Notes: generated from the sequence alone by a model not told the origin. Numbered from the stretch's first letter, positions 11,516 to 22,709 are shown. The stretch: 64,000 nucleotides of DNA from Bacteroidales bacterium (GCA_016709025.1 JADJEQ010000011.1:124001-188000), one strand, 5' to 3'. Made by a program: numbers and translations.

Positions 11516-14473
11516 TTATTTGTTTAGTATCAGCTTGTATTGTTTCAGCACATCTTTTCCAACAACCTTAACGAGGTAGTAGCCTGAAGGCTGATCCGTA
11601 AGATTTATTGAATAGATATTGTCGGATTTTGCAGGAATTGAAACCGTTTTTACGACCTGCCCTGAAACGTTGTACACCAGAATCTGGCTGACATTCTCAA
11701 AACCATTTTCCGATTCAACACTTACAAAGGTAGAAGCAGGATTCGGGAAAACCCGGAATTCCTGAACATCGCTCAGTAACTCCTCTGCTTCTTTTGCAGT
11801 CCGCTTGTACCTGAGTTTTGTGCTTACTGAGTTTGTACCGCATCCATACACCGTTGTTACAAGCTTTACCGTGCCGGTAAAGGTGGCAGTCCAGATAATT
11901 TTTGCATCATCGCCGCAGGCATCATCGGAATAAGCCAGAAACTCATTGGTGGTTTTGTTACGCAGGGTCATTTCAGAGTCATAGGAAGCACTGGCTCCAT
12001 CAGCTGAACAATAGGAGAAAGTATAGGTCTTCCCTGAAGTAACACTGAATGCAGTGTATTCACCGGCATATATGGAATTTTGTGTTTTCCAGGAGGTTGT
12101 CGGGGCCAGGGTGGAACTTGGATACTGAACTGTGCTGTTACACCCCTGCGTGGATGAGGAAACGCTGATGGCCATATAACCCGTGTTGTTGGTTTCGCTG
12201 CTTTCAGCCACCTGGGCATCGGCATCGGCGAAATATACAATGTACCAGGTTCCTGCAGCTGTTGCAGCCGGAATCGTCAGCACCTCACTTACTGCAGCTG
12301 AAGCACCAATAGCCAGTGTTGCTACTGCGTCGGTTGCGAGGTAGGTATCACCGGTACTATAAGCATTATCAGTTGAAAGATAGTACTTCAGGTTGGATGC
12401 TGCAGCAGATGCTGTACCCTGGTTCTGGACAGTACAGGAAGCAGTGGTGGTTTGACCTGCTGTTAAAGCAGTTGGTGATGCAGCAGGATAAAGAACGATG
12501 AGGTCGGGATTTCCGGAAGCGGAGGTAACCGTAAGTGCAACACTGCCAACATTGTTGTTCTCATTCGATTCGGTAACCTGGGCATCGGCATCAGCTACAA
12601 AAAGTATGTAATAGCTGCCTGCAGCTGTGGATAAAGGAATTGTAACAACTTCGCTTACTGCCACTGAAGCAGAAGCATTCAATGCAGCTACTGCATCGGT
12701 TGCAAGCAGTACATCACCGGCACCGTATGCATTATCCGTTGAGAGATAATACTTCAGGTTTGAAGCAACAGCAGCTGCTCCACCCTGGTTATAGACCGTA
12801 CACGAAGCAGTGGTCGTTGCACCACTGAGAACTGAAGCAGGGCTTACAGCAGGACTCTGAACAACCAGGTCTGGAGTGGCGGGTGCTGCACCTACCTGGA
12901 AAGAAGCGATCCTGGATTTGCGCGCACTTGATGTACCGATGTATTCGGTGGTAAACCAGAAAGTGCGGTCATCCGAAGGATCAACACTTAATCCGGCATA
13001 GTCGCCCCAACGGTTATAGGCTGTTTGCGAATAAGCACCTGTTGTGATGGTTTGCTCAGTAAGGTCGAGCGTGCCAGCTCCGGCCGTGTAAGCGGTAGAG
13101 GTCTGGCCGGTATAGCGGATGCCGGGATAGATCGTGGTGCTGGATATCGAATACCCCAGACCTATTTCATTCTGACCATTTAGCCTGATACTTCCCATCC
13201 AGCGCGAATGGGTATCGGGAGAATAAGTTCCTGATTGCCTTACCGACCAGGTTCCGGTTGTTTTCCGGAGTTCATACCAGCGGATACCGGCACGGTCAGT
13301 ATTGTTTACATCTACTGTGTGGCAACAAACCAGGGTCTGATAGGTTCCAAAATTACGATACTGCGGTGCATTCATTACTACCTGTGGAATGGCATCCAAT
13401 TCGCGGGTTGTTCCCAGCTGCTTAATGTTGTCCCAGTTAGCACCAAAGTTGCTGTCAAACGCCGGCACTGCCAGTTGCTGTGATCTTGTAAAAGTTGAAG
13501 ATGAGGGAGTCGTCCAGTTTACAGCCAGTTCATAAATCCACAACTGGTCGCTTCCACCGGCAATAGCATCGTCGTTGATGGTGATAAACAATCCCGGAGT
13601 TCCTGACGGAGCAAAGGTTCCATCGTTATCAACCGGAGGAACGCACATAAAGCCATCAATGGTTGTTGGTCTCCATGCATTGTCGAACCCAACCATCTGC
13701 GCAGTTTGGCCGAGCAGCATTTTTGAGCGTTCAAATACGTAAATATCTTTCTTTCCGGCACCGCTGTTGTTGGTACCCATGTAATATCCATCCTGCCAGA
13801 TGCCGATTTTCTCATAGTCGGGCATATCGTCCACATCGAACGAATACCTGTGCCAGCTTCCGGTCGGGTCGTTTGTTTGAGAAACAGCAAACAACATGTA
13901 GTCGTTTGCTCCGCAAATAGAAAATTCAACCACCAGCCAGCGGTCAGCCTGCTCGTCGTAGAGTACAATGGGATCCCCATCGTTGCAGGTAGCACCGGTT
14001 ACACTTCCAAAGAGCAGATTCAGGTTGGTCGGACCTGCCAAAATGCTCCCGGTTTTTGAATAAATGGCGTATACTGAGTTGATGGTTTGCATATAGTGGT
14101 TGGGACCCGCTGTTCCGTTTGCATCGGGCGGGTAATAGGGAGAAGTTTGCCCATCGAATGAAACAATCGGTGCTTTTGGAGCCGGACTGCTACCCATTTT
14201 TAACTGCCAGGCTGGATCATCGCCTTTGGGCAATGCTGTTTCAGCAAATGGATAAGAACGTTCACGCAACTCTTCGTTGCGGGGTTTCATCGCATCGATT
14301 TCCATTTTTTCATACTCCTCAGGAGAAATAACAGGAAGATCGCGCAAAGGTGCCGATAGACCATGGTACTGCCCCACCCCGATCTGACCGGGTGAAATTG
14401 CCTGATCCTGAGCTTTTACCCCGGCTACCGACAACATTAAACCAAGTAATCCAATCATGTAAAGTTTATTCAT
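11516..14473 (-). CDS. Large secreted protein with two CARDB domains and T9SS sorting domain
   Basis: 985 residues. A signal peptide (MNKLYMIGLLGLMLSVAGV, cleavage after KAQ) is followed by about 500 residues of a conserved Bacteroidota exported domain (PDANGTAGPNHYMQTIN, NDGDPIVLYDEQADRWL, GDYAGLSVDP), probably beta-propeller-like. Two CARDB adhesion modules lie at about 535-650 and 655-770, each with PDL, SCTVxNQG, LKYYLSTDN and ADADAQVxESxExNN. The DNA of the two modules is also similar. A pre-peptidase-like or lectin-like segment follows, then a T9SS C-terminal domain (FRVFPNPASTF, YNVSGQVVK, YYLVKVVGKD). CARDB domains are thought to bind ligands or act as spacers. The gene stands alone with its own terminator. 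Export is well supported; the substrate is unknown. Confidence 0.88.
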   Translation of the reverse strand: MNKLYMIGLLGLMLSVAGVKAQDQAISPGQIGVGQYHGLSAPLRDLPVISPEEYEKMEIDAMKPRNEELRERSYPFAETALPKGDDPAWQLKMGSSPAPKAPIVSFDGQTSPYYPPDANGTAGPNHYMQTINSVYAIYSKTGSILAGPTNLNLLFGSVTGATCNDGDPIVLYDEQADRWLVVEFSICGANDYMLFAVSQTNDPTGSWHRYSFDVDDMPDYEKIGIWQDGYYMGTNNSGAGKKDIYVFERSKMLLGQTAQMVGFDNAWRPTTIDGFMCVPPVDNDGTFAPSGTPGLFITINDDAIAGGSDQLWIYELAVNWTTPSSSTFTRSQQLAVPAFDSNFGANWDNIKQLGTTRELDAIPQVVMNAPQYRNFGTYQTLVCCHTVDVNNTDRAGIRWYELRKTTGTWSVRQSGTYSPDTHSRWMGSIRLNGQNEIGLGYSISSTTIYPGIRYTGQTSTAYTAGAGTLDLTEQTITTGAYSQTAYNRWGDYAGLSVDPSDDRTFWFTTEYIGTSSARKSRIASFQVGAAPATPDLVVQSPAVSPASVLSGATTTASCTVYNQGGAAAVASNLKYYLSTDNAYGAGDVLLATDAVAALNASASVAVSEVVTIPLSTAAGSYYILFVADADAQVTESNENNNVGSVALTVTSASGNPDLIVLYPAASPTALTAGQTTTASCTVQNQGTASAAASNLKYYLSTDNAYSTGDTYLATDAVATLAIGASAAVSEVLTIPAATAAGTWYIVYFADADAQVAESSETNNTGYMAISVSSSTQGCNSTVQYPSSTLAPTTSWKTQNSIYAGEYTAFSVTSGKTYTFSYCSADGASASYDSEMTLRNKTTNEFLAYSDDACGDDAKIIWTATFTGTVKLVTTVYGCGTNSVSTKLRYKRTAKEAEELLSDVQEFRVFPNPASTFVSVESENGFENVSQILVYNVSGQVVKTVSIPAKSDNIYSINLTDQPSGYYLVKVVGKDVLKQYKLILNK

Positions 14474-14792
14474 AATAGTTGGTTTTGGTGAATGATTTTG
14501 TTTTTTTTCGGTTCTCTCTTAGCATACAATAAATATATAGCTTTCTACTTATAAAAGTAAGGAATAAATGGATTTGTTCACACTTTTTGAATCATTTTTG
14601 ATAAAATATAATTGATATCATTGATATTCTTATATTTACAACAATGGCTAATTAAGTAATATTTCAATTATTTCAGAGTTCCTATCAAAACCAAGGGTTA
14701 TTTGTAAGGAAAAACCTCAGTTGTGAATAGTTAATTGTACCCTGCGCCATTTATACTTTTTGCAAATTCAGGGACACTTTTTAAAAATTAGA

Positions 14793-14800
14793 TACATTTG
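14793..14800 (+). promoter_or_regulatory. Possible -7 element for the ECF sigma gene
   Basis: TACATTTG matches the Bacteroidota -7 consensus TAnnTTTG and ends 16 bases before ATG 14817. No good -33 TTTG lies at the expected 19-20 bases upstream. The start it implies leaves only a very short leader, which supports the ATG over an upstream TTG. The rest of the 14474-14816 divergent region is AT-rich with no gene seen. Confidence 0.4.
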
Positions 14801-14816
14801 TACCAAACGATTTTAC

Positions 14817-15422
14817 ATGACCGGGCCGGGAGATTCGCAGGAACTTTTGCTGATTGAGAATCTTAAAAACAATGACAAAGCAGCTTTTACACTGATTTTC
14901 ACCCGTTTCTATAAGAATCTGGTCCACTTTTCATACACTTATACCAGAAACCCTGATATATCTGAAGAAATTGTTCAGGATGTTTTTCTTAAGTTGTGGG
15001 AAAACCGCAGCACATTGCATATTCAGACTTCGTTAAAATCGTATCTTTTAAAGACAGTTCAGAATAAAAGCATTGATTGGATGCGACATTTGAACATCCG
15101 TGAGAACTATGCTTCCTTTATACTGAATCACCCTGCCCTTGCTCAGAATAATACAGAAGATTATGTATTACATGCCGACCTTGAATCGGCATTTAAAAGG
15201 GCTTTGAATAAGCTCCCGGCACTATATGCAGAAGCTTACAAAATGAACCGCATTGAAGCACTTAATTACGCTGAAATAGCAGGCCGGCTCGGGGTATCGG
15301 TACGTACAGTAGAAGTCAGGATTGGAAAGGCGCTCATTTTGCTGCACGATGAGTTGAAAGACTACCTGTTTACATTGTTTATCCTTTATAGTCTATTACA
15401 GACACCGGGCATAATTGTCTGA
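14817..15422 (+). CDS. ECF-type RNA polymerase sigma factor (FecI/RpoE-like)
   Basis: 201 residues from ATG 14817; an in-frame TTG at 14760 lies upstream of the likely -7 element, so I reject it. Region 2 is at about 25-90 (AFTLIFTRFYKNLVHF, ISEEIVQDVFLKLWEN) and region 4 at about 135-185 (LNKLPALYAEAYKMN, YAEIAGRLGVSVRTVEVRI), which is the standard two-domain ECF layout. The next gene is a FecR-type anti-sigma factor, followed by a SusC protein with an STN signalling domain. This is the known cell-surface signalling arrangement: ligand at the outer-membrane receptor, signal to FecR, release of sigma, transcription of the locus. Confidence 0.93.
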   Translation: MTGPGDSQELLLIENLKNNDKAAFTLIFTRFYKNLVHFSYTYTRNPDISEEIVQDVFLKLWENRSTLHIQTSLKSYLLKTVQNKSIDWMRHLNIRENYASFILNHPALAQNNTEDYVLHADLESAFKRALNKLPALYAEAYKMNRIEALNYAEIAGRLGVSVRTVEVRIGKALILLHDELKDYLFTLFILYSLLQTPGIIV

Positions 15423-15511
15423 AAATTTACAACCATTTTTATTTAAAAAAAAACTCACTTTTGATTGTGGGATTTAATATCTGAAACGTCTTTACATAGA
15501 TTGGGATTAAT

Positions 15512-16563
15512 ATGGATAAGAATCAAAAAAAACAGGCGGACGAATTTATAGCCAGGTGTCTTACTGGCAATCCTTCTGAAGAAGAACTCAGGGACCTTGA
15601 AACCTGGATTGGTGAATCTGTGGAAAATCTGAAATATTACCGGAATTTCAGGAACATCTGGGAAGGCAGTGCAGAATTGAAACTATCTACGGAGAATGCA
15701 CTCGGAAAGGTAATGAAACAGATCGACAAACAGCAAAGCCGTCAACCATTAGGATTTTACCTGCAAAAAATTGCCGCAGTTCTGTTTATTCCCTTGCTGA
15801 TTTCCATGCTTTGGATGTCCTATGCCAGATATCTGAAAAAAGATCAGGGTAACATGGTTTACCATGAAGTTACAGCAGCCTTTGGAACCTTTTCATTGTT
15901 GAACCTGCCCGATGGTTCAAAAGTATGGTTAAATGCAGGAAGCAAATTGCGCTATCCTGAGCAATTTACCGGTGATATGCGCCTGGTTGATTTAACAGGT
16001 GAAGCTTATTTTGAAATCATTTCCGACGAATCGTCACCATTTTTGGTGAATACAAAGGATTTTACAGTCAGGGCTACCGGAACCCGGTTTAATGTGATGG
16101 CTTACCAGAACTGCAATTTTCCATCAGTAGCGCTTGCAGAAGGTAAAGTAACAGTGAGGGGTAAAAGGCATGCTTCTAAATCAGAAAACGAAATACGGTT
16201 GAAACCTGATCAATTGTTGAAATACAGCAGCCTTACCGGAAAAATGGAAATTGTAAACGAAGATGTTTACAAGTACTATGCATGGAAGGATGGAAAACTT
16301 GTTTTCAGAAACGATCTTTTCACTGAAGTAACTAAAAGAATCAGCATTCAGTATAACGTTGATATTGAAATAATAGGCGATCAGGTAAAGCAATACCGCT
16401 ACAGGGCAACTTTGAAAATGAGTCATTGGATCAGCTTCTGAAACTCCTGAAAATATCCTCTCCTTTTGATTACAGGGAAACCAATTCAAAACTGCTTCCT
16501 GATGGAACATTTACGCGGAAGAGAATTATTATTTATTCAACTGAAAAAGCCAATAACCAATAA
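15512..16563 (+). CDS. FecR-family anti-sigma factor, apparent single-base frameshift near the end
   Basis: The frame from 15512 stops at 16441 after 309 residues, but the conserved C-terminus continues in another frame to TAA 16561. One extra T at the TTT of 16411-16413 would give ATFENESLDQLLKLLK and restore about 350 residues. Layout: cytoplasmic sigma-binding N-terminus (1-85), one membrane helix near 88-106 (IAAVLFIPLLISMLWMSY), periplasmic FecR domain (LNLPDGSKVWLNAGSKLRYP, GEAYFEI, FTVRATGTRFNVMAY), and a DUF4974 domain (WKDGKLVFRN onward) that the shift cuts short. It should hold the upstream ECF sigma inactive and interact with the STN domain of the downstream SusC. Sequencing error or a recent mutation are both possible; three other genes in the window show the same kind of lesion. 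Confidence 0.85.
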
Positions 16564-16749
16564 TTCACTAACCATGTTCAGCCAAAATCCAAAACTAAAG
16601 CATTCAGGTTCAGGATAGCAATCAGCACTCTTTTGCCGGCAGGAAAATCTTTTAAAGAATTATTTTCCTGAAAATTACCAGATTTTAAAACAGAAAAACT
16701 GATTTTTTCAGATTGGAAATTTCGGAATGAACCTGTTAAAGCAATAACT

Positions 16750-19700
16750 ATGTTAAATTTTTCCACTATGAGATTAACATTACTTTCAATCATTCTATTA
16801 GTTCTCAGTGCTTTACCGGCGACCCTTGTTGCCCAGTCAACCAAAATTTCGTTAAAAATGGAGAACGTGCCGCTTAACGACGTGTTGAATGAAATTGAAG
16901 CAAAGAGTGACTATACTTTTTTAGTCAACCTTAAACTGGTGGATCTCTCCCGGAAGGTTGATGCGGTGTTTGTAAACACATCCATAAGGGATATTCTTGA
17001 AAGCCTCTTCAAAGGTCAGAATTTAAAAATCGTCGTCAGTGACAAGCAGATTATTCTGACGCCCGATAACAATGGTTCCGATGATGGAACCAACCCGCCG
17101 AAGAAGATCACCGGAAAGGTAAGGGATGCAAAAACACTTGAACCCATTCCCGGGGTTGCAATATTAATCAAAGGAAGTTCTATGGGAACCACCACAACCC
17201 TTGATGGCACATATTCTCTCGGGTTGCCCACCGCTGATGTGGTTCTGGTTTTTTCATACCTGGGATATAAATCAGCGGAGCATTCTACCGGAAACCTTAC
17301 CATGCTTAATGTTGATCTGTATGAAACCACTACTGAGATTGAGGGCGTAGTAGTTACAGCCCTTGGTATCAGACGCGAGGAAAAAGCACTGGGTTATTCG
17401 GTTCAGAAAGTTGACGGGCAGTCGATTCAAACCGTAAAAGTAGTTGATCCAACCACTTCACTTACCGGTAAAGTATCTGGTTTGATGGTAAAAAACAGCA
17501 CTAACTTCGGCACGGATGCCATTCTGAACCTGAGGGGTGAAATCCCATTGATAGTTGTTGATGGCGTTCCGTCGGAAAACATCACCCTGAATGATATCTC
17601 ACAGGATGATATTAAAACTATTGACATATTGAAGGGAGCAACGGCTTCAGCCCTTTACGGTTACCGGGGTGCCAATGGTGCAATCATGATCACAACCAAC
17701 CGTGGAAACAGCCAGTTAAAAGGCCTGCAGGTCTCGGTGAATTCATCCACCATGTTCAACCTGGGATTTGTCGTGATCCCCGAAAATCAGACTTCCTATT
17801 CATCGGGTTACAACGGTCATTATGCAGACGATTATATCTGGGGCGACAAACTCGATATCGGCCGTACAACCACATTATGGGATCCTGCAGCCATGGAATG
17901 GAAAGACTCTGTTCCTTTGGTATCAAAAGGAAAAAACAACCTCAAGAATTTCCAGGAACTGGGGCTGATAACCAATAATAACATCAGTGTTTCGAGCCAG
18001 GGAGAACACAGCAATTTCAGAACATCGATAACCCATATCTACAACAAGGGCCAGTTTCCAAATCAAAAGCTCGATAAAATAATCTATACCCTCGGTGGTG
18101 AAATCAACTATAATAAATTTACCATCGAATCCAATTTCACCTATTCGAAGCATATTTCACCGAATATCAGGGGAAATCAGTATTCGGGCGGTTATCTTTA
18201 TAATCTGATTGGCTGGCTTGGCGCTGAATGGGATATCAATGAATATAAGAACTACTGGATGATCAAGGATGAAAAGCAAAACTGGTTTAACAACGAATGG
18301 TATGACAATCCATACTTTCTGGCCAACGAGGTTATTCAGACCTCCGATCGCGATATTACCTCAGGTTTTGTGGCTGCCTCCTATAAATTAGCCCCCTGGA
18401 TGAAAATTAACCCTGCGCACCGGGCTTGATACCTACATTAACAGGTACAGCTACCAGAATCCGATCAGCGCACGAAATGCTTTCAGCTATTATGGATATT
18501 TTGAAGATGAAGAATATACAGGATACAATATTAACAACGATTTGCTATTACTTGCCGATAAAACTTTCGGCGACTTCCGGATCGATGGTCTGGCAGGCGG
18601 AACCATTTCTTTTACTAAAGACGATTATTTTGATGCCTTCACAAAGGGCGGAATTTCAATACCGGGGTATTATTCGCTAAAAGCTTCCAAAGACCCGATC
18701 GGCTGGAATACATGGATTCGCCGCAGACAGGTAAACAGTCTCTATGGCCGGGCAACTCTTTCATATAAGAGCCTGGCATACATAGATGTTACCGGTCGTT
18801 GGGACTGGAGTTCAACCCTGGATGCTGAAAACAACCCTTACTTCTACCCTTCTGTAGCTGGTAGTCTGGTTTTAACTGAACTGATACCCGAATTGAGCTG
18901 GCTCGACTTCTGGAAACTGAGGGGTTCATGGACCATGTCGAAAACACCAGCCGACATTTACGATATCAGTAGCACCTACATTGTTGAAAACGAGGTTTGG
19001 GGTGGATACAATTCAGCCTATATTCCAACAGAATTAAAAGGTGGCGATATCAGGCCCCAGGCCTCCCAAACCATTGAATTCGGGACAGCTGCCATCTTCT
19101 TTAAAAACAGGCTCCGGGCCGATGTAACCCTTTACCAAAAGAGACTCTACGACTTTTTAGCTTCCGCCGAACTGAGTGAAGCAACAGGCTATTACACAAA
19201 TTATGTGAATACGGATGAGGAGAGGACTAAAAAAGGACTGGAAATCATGCTCGGATTTACACCTGTACAACAAAAGGACTTGAAATGGGATGTCAACTTT
19301 AACTGGTCAAAAGATTACACGGTATATTCCAAAATAGATGAGCAATATACTCCCGATGAAATGTGGATTGAAGAAGGAGCAAGGGTTGATGCTTATACAG
19401 TTAAGGACTGGCTAAGGGATCCCTCAGGAAACCTGATCAATACCAATGGCTTCCCTACCAGGTCAAACTTTTACACTGTAATGGGCAACAGCAATCCTGA
19501 CTGGATTTGGGGGCTCAATTCCACACTCAGATACAAAAGCTTTACACTGGCTTTCTCAGTAGATGGACGTGTCGGAGGTTACTCATTTTCAAGGCTTGAT
19601 GCATTACTCTGGAATTCAGGAGCTCACATTGATACAGACAATGAATGGAGGTACGACGAAGTAGTGAATGGTTTAAAGAACTATATAGGTACCGGTGTTA

Positions 19701-20080
19701 AAGTAGTCTCTGGAACTGTTACTTATGATACTTACGGAAGAATTACTTCCGATACCCGTGTTTATGCTCCAAACGATGTTGAAGTATCCTACGAAAGTTA
19801 CACCAAGGATCATTACCAGCAGGGAGCCTGGAGCTGGTGCAGTCAGAATATCCTGAATGAAACCTTTATCAAACTCCGGGAAGTTTCTGTAACCTATGTA
19901 ATTCCAAGGATTTTCAGTGAAAAACTCAGGCTGAAAGACACTTCCGTATCACTGATTGGTCAGAACCTCTTTTACTGGGGTAAGGAATACAAACTCTCCG
20001 ATCCTGATTACGGTGTTTCCTGGGACCTTGTTTCGCCATCTGTTCGTTATGTCGGTCTTAACCTGAAGTTCAACATCTAA
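16750..20080 (+). CDS. SusC-like TonB-dependent outer-membrane receptor with STN domain, apparent frameshift
   Basis: Two frames (16750-18429 and from before 18542 to 20080) form one SusC of about 1,109 residues if one C is removed from CCC at 18411-18413: the text then reads APWMKINLRTGLDTYINRY. A start at ATG 16768 (MRLTLLSIILLVLSALPA) would give a more typical signal peptide. Domains: STN (about 30-110; VPLNDVLNEIEAKSDYTF), carboxypeptidase-regulatory-like fold (ITGKVRDAKTLEPIPGVAI), TonB plug (VDGVPSENITLNDISQDD, ATASALYGYRGANGAI) and a C-terminal barrel ending VGLNLKFNI. The STN domain links it to the preceding sigma/FecR pair. Substrate is imported with the adjacent SusD. The identity is certain; whether the frameshift is real is not. 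Confidence 0.92.
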
Positions 20081-21613
20081 ATGAAATTTATTATGAAAAG
20101 CACTTATATCACGCTGATCCTGGCTATATTCACACTGATGATGCCTTCCTGTTCAAAATTCGAAGATCTGAATACGGACCCCGACAATACCTCGAAAGTA
20201 ACACCTCAGTTACTGGCTACCAATCTGATACTGCAGACAGTGAAATACCCTGCTGTTGGTAAGGATTTTCTGTATAAAGATATGTTTGCCAAATATATAT
20301 CATACATGGAGGGCGCCGATGGATATCAGTACAATAAGATCGACCGCACTTATTTCTCTCCACTGGTAAAGCTTGCTAATATTGAAAAAATGACGGATGC
20401 CGCCAAAGGCAGTGTTACGGAAGATTCATATGTGGCGCTGGGTCACTTTCTCAGGGCATACGCCTTTTTCAACCTGACGATCTCAGTCGGTGACATTCCA
20501 TATTCAGATGCTTTGCAGGGAGAATACGGTGTTTACAATCCGAAATACGACACCCAGAAAGATGTATTTATCGGGATACTGAATGAACTGGATGAGGCAG
20601 CCAGGCTTTTCGAAACGGCACGCGACTTCGAAGGAGATCCCGTATATGATGGCAAAGCTGCCAAATGGCTGAAGGCAACCAATTCACTGGCACTGAAAGT
20701 GCTCACCCACCTGTATAAGAAAACCGATGACGCTGATTTGAATGTTACCGGCCGGTTCAACGACATCGTAACTGCCAATAAGCTCTTTCAGTCGAACAGT
20801 GAAAACTTCCAGTTGGTTTATTCGAGCATTCAGGTTGAATACTATCCTTTCTACAACAGTAATTTCCGTAAATACCCCATCATGAGTTCAACCATTGTGG
20901 ATAAAATGAAGGAGATGCAGGATTACAGGTTGTTCTACTTTGCTGAACCGGCTCTGGCAGAAATCAATTCCGGACATACTCCGGGTGAATGGGATGCTTA
21001 CGTTGGTATCAACCCTTCCGATAACTTCAATACCATCAGTGCTGAATATACCGCGAAAAAAATAAGCGGGATCAATACGCGGTATTATGCCCTCGAACAA
21101 GGTGAACCTACCTTTTTGCTGAGTTATGCCGAACAGTGTTTTATCATTGCTGAAGGAATTCTCAGAGGCTGGACAGGAGGCGATGCCAAAAGCTACTACG
21201 ATAAAGGCGTGCAGGCTGCCATGCTTTTTACTGCCAGCAACACGCCTGACAATGCAACCTACCACCATGGAATGAAAATAACTTCAGCAATTATCAGCGC
21301 ATACATCGCGAGTGCCCCGGTAGCATTTGAGGGCACTGCTGAGGAAAAATTCCAAAAGATATCCCAGCAAAGGTATTTTATGGGTTTCATGCAGGATGGC
21401 TGGAATTCATATTACGAATGTCGTCGCACCGGTTATCCTGTTCTCCCAATCAATGAGCTTACCAACCTGAACTCCGATAAAACCAAAATGCCGGTAAGGT
21501 GGATGTATCCTGAAAAGGAACTTTCATATAACCGTGCCAATGTTGAGGAAGCCATAAACCGTCAGTTCAATGGGAACGACGATGTAAACGAGCTGATGTG
21601 GATACTTAAATAA
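20081..21613 (+). CDS. SusD/RagB-like substrate-binding lipoprotein
   Basis: 510 residues; its first ATG abuts the SusC stop, and a second ATG at 20093 gives a shorter, equally good lipoprotein signal. The signal peptide ends in a lipobox with cysteine (MMPSCSKFEDLNTDPDN), as in SusD-like family 2 proteins. The alpha-helical TPR-like body includes ALGHFLRAYAFFNLTISVG, DIPYSDALQGE and KYDTQKDVFIGILNELDEA. SusD proteins sit on the cell surface as a lid on the SusC barrel and bind the substrate. Immediate adjacency means SusC and SusD are almost certainly cotranscribed. The ligand cannot be read from the sequence. Confidence 0.93.
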   Translation: MKFIMKSTYITLILAIFTLMMPSCSKFEDLNTDPDNTSKVTPQLLATNLILQTVKYPAVGKDFLYKDMFAKYISYMEGADGYQYNKIDRTYFSPLVKLANIEKMTDAAKGSVTEDSYVALGHFLRAYAFFNLTISVGDIPYSDALQGEYGVYNPKYDTQKDVFIGILNELDEAARLFETARDFEGDPVYDGKAAKWLKATNSLALKVLTHLYKKTDDADLNVTGRFNDIVTANKLFQSNSENFQLVYSSIQVEYYPFYNSNFRKYPIMSSTIVDKMKEMQDYRLFYFAEPALAEINSGHTPGEWDAYVGINPSDNFNTISAEYTAKKISGINTRYYALEQGEPTFLLSYAEQCFIIAEGILRGWTGGDAKSYYDKGVQAAMLFTASNTPDNATYHHGMKITSAIISAYIASAPVAFEGTAEEKFQKISQQRYFMGFMQDGWNSYYECRRTGYPVLPINELTNLNSDKTKMPVRWMYPEKELSYNRANVEEAINRQFNGNDDVNELMWILK

Positions 21614-21671
21614 GAACAAACCTGAACTTCAAAACTAACCTTCAATTATTAATTATTAAATCCAACAACCA

Positions 21672-22649
21672 ATGAAAACAAAACTACTTTTAGCCACCCT
21701 GTTCATCTCCCTGATTGGGATTTTTGATGCTACTGCAGCTGTTCCTGAAAGGCAGGGATGGTGGAAATTTGACGATGCAACCAATATGCTGAAAGCAGAT
21801 ATAGGGGCTGCACTTGTACTCACCGGAACACAGGAATCGGTTAACGGGCCCGTTGACGGAAACCTTGCCACACAAATCGGGCTCGGAAGTTATCTAACTA
21901 TGACACATGGCATTGCTGCCAATGGTGGCGGAACACTGGTCAATGAATTTTCACTTCAGATGGACTTTTTAATGCCGGAAGCAAGTTTATGGCATGCGAT
22001 GTATCAAACCATAGGCGATAATTCAGACGATGCTGAATTGTTTATCAATACCGACAACTTTATCGGTGCCTGGAGGTATGCTTATTCAACCAATGCAGTG
22101 GTAGCCAATACCTGGTACCGTATGATTGTTTCAGTTAAAAATGGTGAATTCCTGAAAATTTACATGAACGGGGAATTGTGGGTAGATGGTTCAGCCCAGG
22201 AAATTGACGGCAGGGATGCCCTGCAGGATGTTCTCCTTCTCTTTGCTGACAATGATGGCGAAGACAATACCATGTTATGCTCTGAAATAGGGATCTGGGG
22301 TGTAGCGCTTTCCGCTGACGAAGCGCTTGAACTGGGAGATGCTACAGTTTCCCCGAATGCAATCTTTGACTGGACATCAATTTCCAATTCATCGGACCTT
22401 GATCAGAATTATCCGAATCCTGCGAATCTGACAACCTCCTTCCCATATAAAGTGCAGAATCAGTCAGAAGTATCTTTCTTAGTCCTTGACTTTTCAGGCA
22501 AGGAAATTATGAAGCTGAGCGATGGAGTTAAAATGCCGGGCAACTACAACTTTGTACTCAATACGAACAAACTCAACAATGGTGTTTATTTTGTTAAAAT
22601 GGTAAGCGGAGAAAGAACCAGTCTCCGTAAAATGGTGGTTTTGAAGTAA
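21672..22649 (+). CDS. LamG-like lectin-fold protein with T9SS sorting domain
   Basis: 325 residues, 58 bases after the SusD stop. A signal peptide (MKTKLLLATLFISLIGIFD, cleavage near ATA) precedes one concanavalin A-like/LamG domain (about 25-225: WWKFDDATNML, NEFSLQMDFLMP, NTWYRMIVSVKNGEF, YMNGELW, CSEIGIWGVALSADEALEL). The C-terminus is a T9SS domain (LDQNYPNPANLTTSFPYKV, VLDFSGKEIMKL, NNGVYFVKMVSGE). It has no catalytic domain, so a carbohydrate-binding or surface-display role is likely. The same LamG domain, clearly related along its whole length, forms the N-terminus of the next gene. It is probably part of the SusCD operon. Confidence 0.85.
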   Translation: MKTKLLLATLFISLIGIFDATAAVPERQGWWKFDDATNMLKADIGAALVLTGTQESVNGPVDGNLATQIGLGSYLTMTHGIAANGGGTLVNEFSLQMDFLMPEASLWHAMYQTIGDNSDDAELFINTDNFIGAWRYAYSTNAVVANTWYRMIVSVKNGEFLKIYMNGELWVDGSAQEIDGRDALQDVLLLFADNDGEDNTMLCSEIGIWGVALSADEALELGDATVSPNAIFDWTSISNSSDLDQNYPNPANLTTSFPYKVQNQSEVSFLVLDFSGKEIMKLSDGVKMPGNYNFVLNTNKLNNGVYFVKMVSGERTSLRKMVVLK

Positions 22650-22681
22650 TCATTTTTAATTAGTGGTTTGGTTAGAATGCT

Positions 22682-22709
22682 GAAGGTGCCTCGCTTTTGA
22701 GGCATCTTC
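22682..22709 (+). terminator. Hairpin between the LamG gene and the phosphoesterase gene
   Basis: GAAGGTGCCTC pairs with GAGGCATCTTC (one G-T pair) around a GCTTTT loop. No clear T run follows, so it may act as a weak terminator, processing site or mRNA stabiliser that lowers expression of the downstream genes relative to SusCD. Confidence 0.5.
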
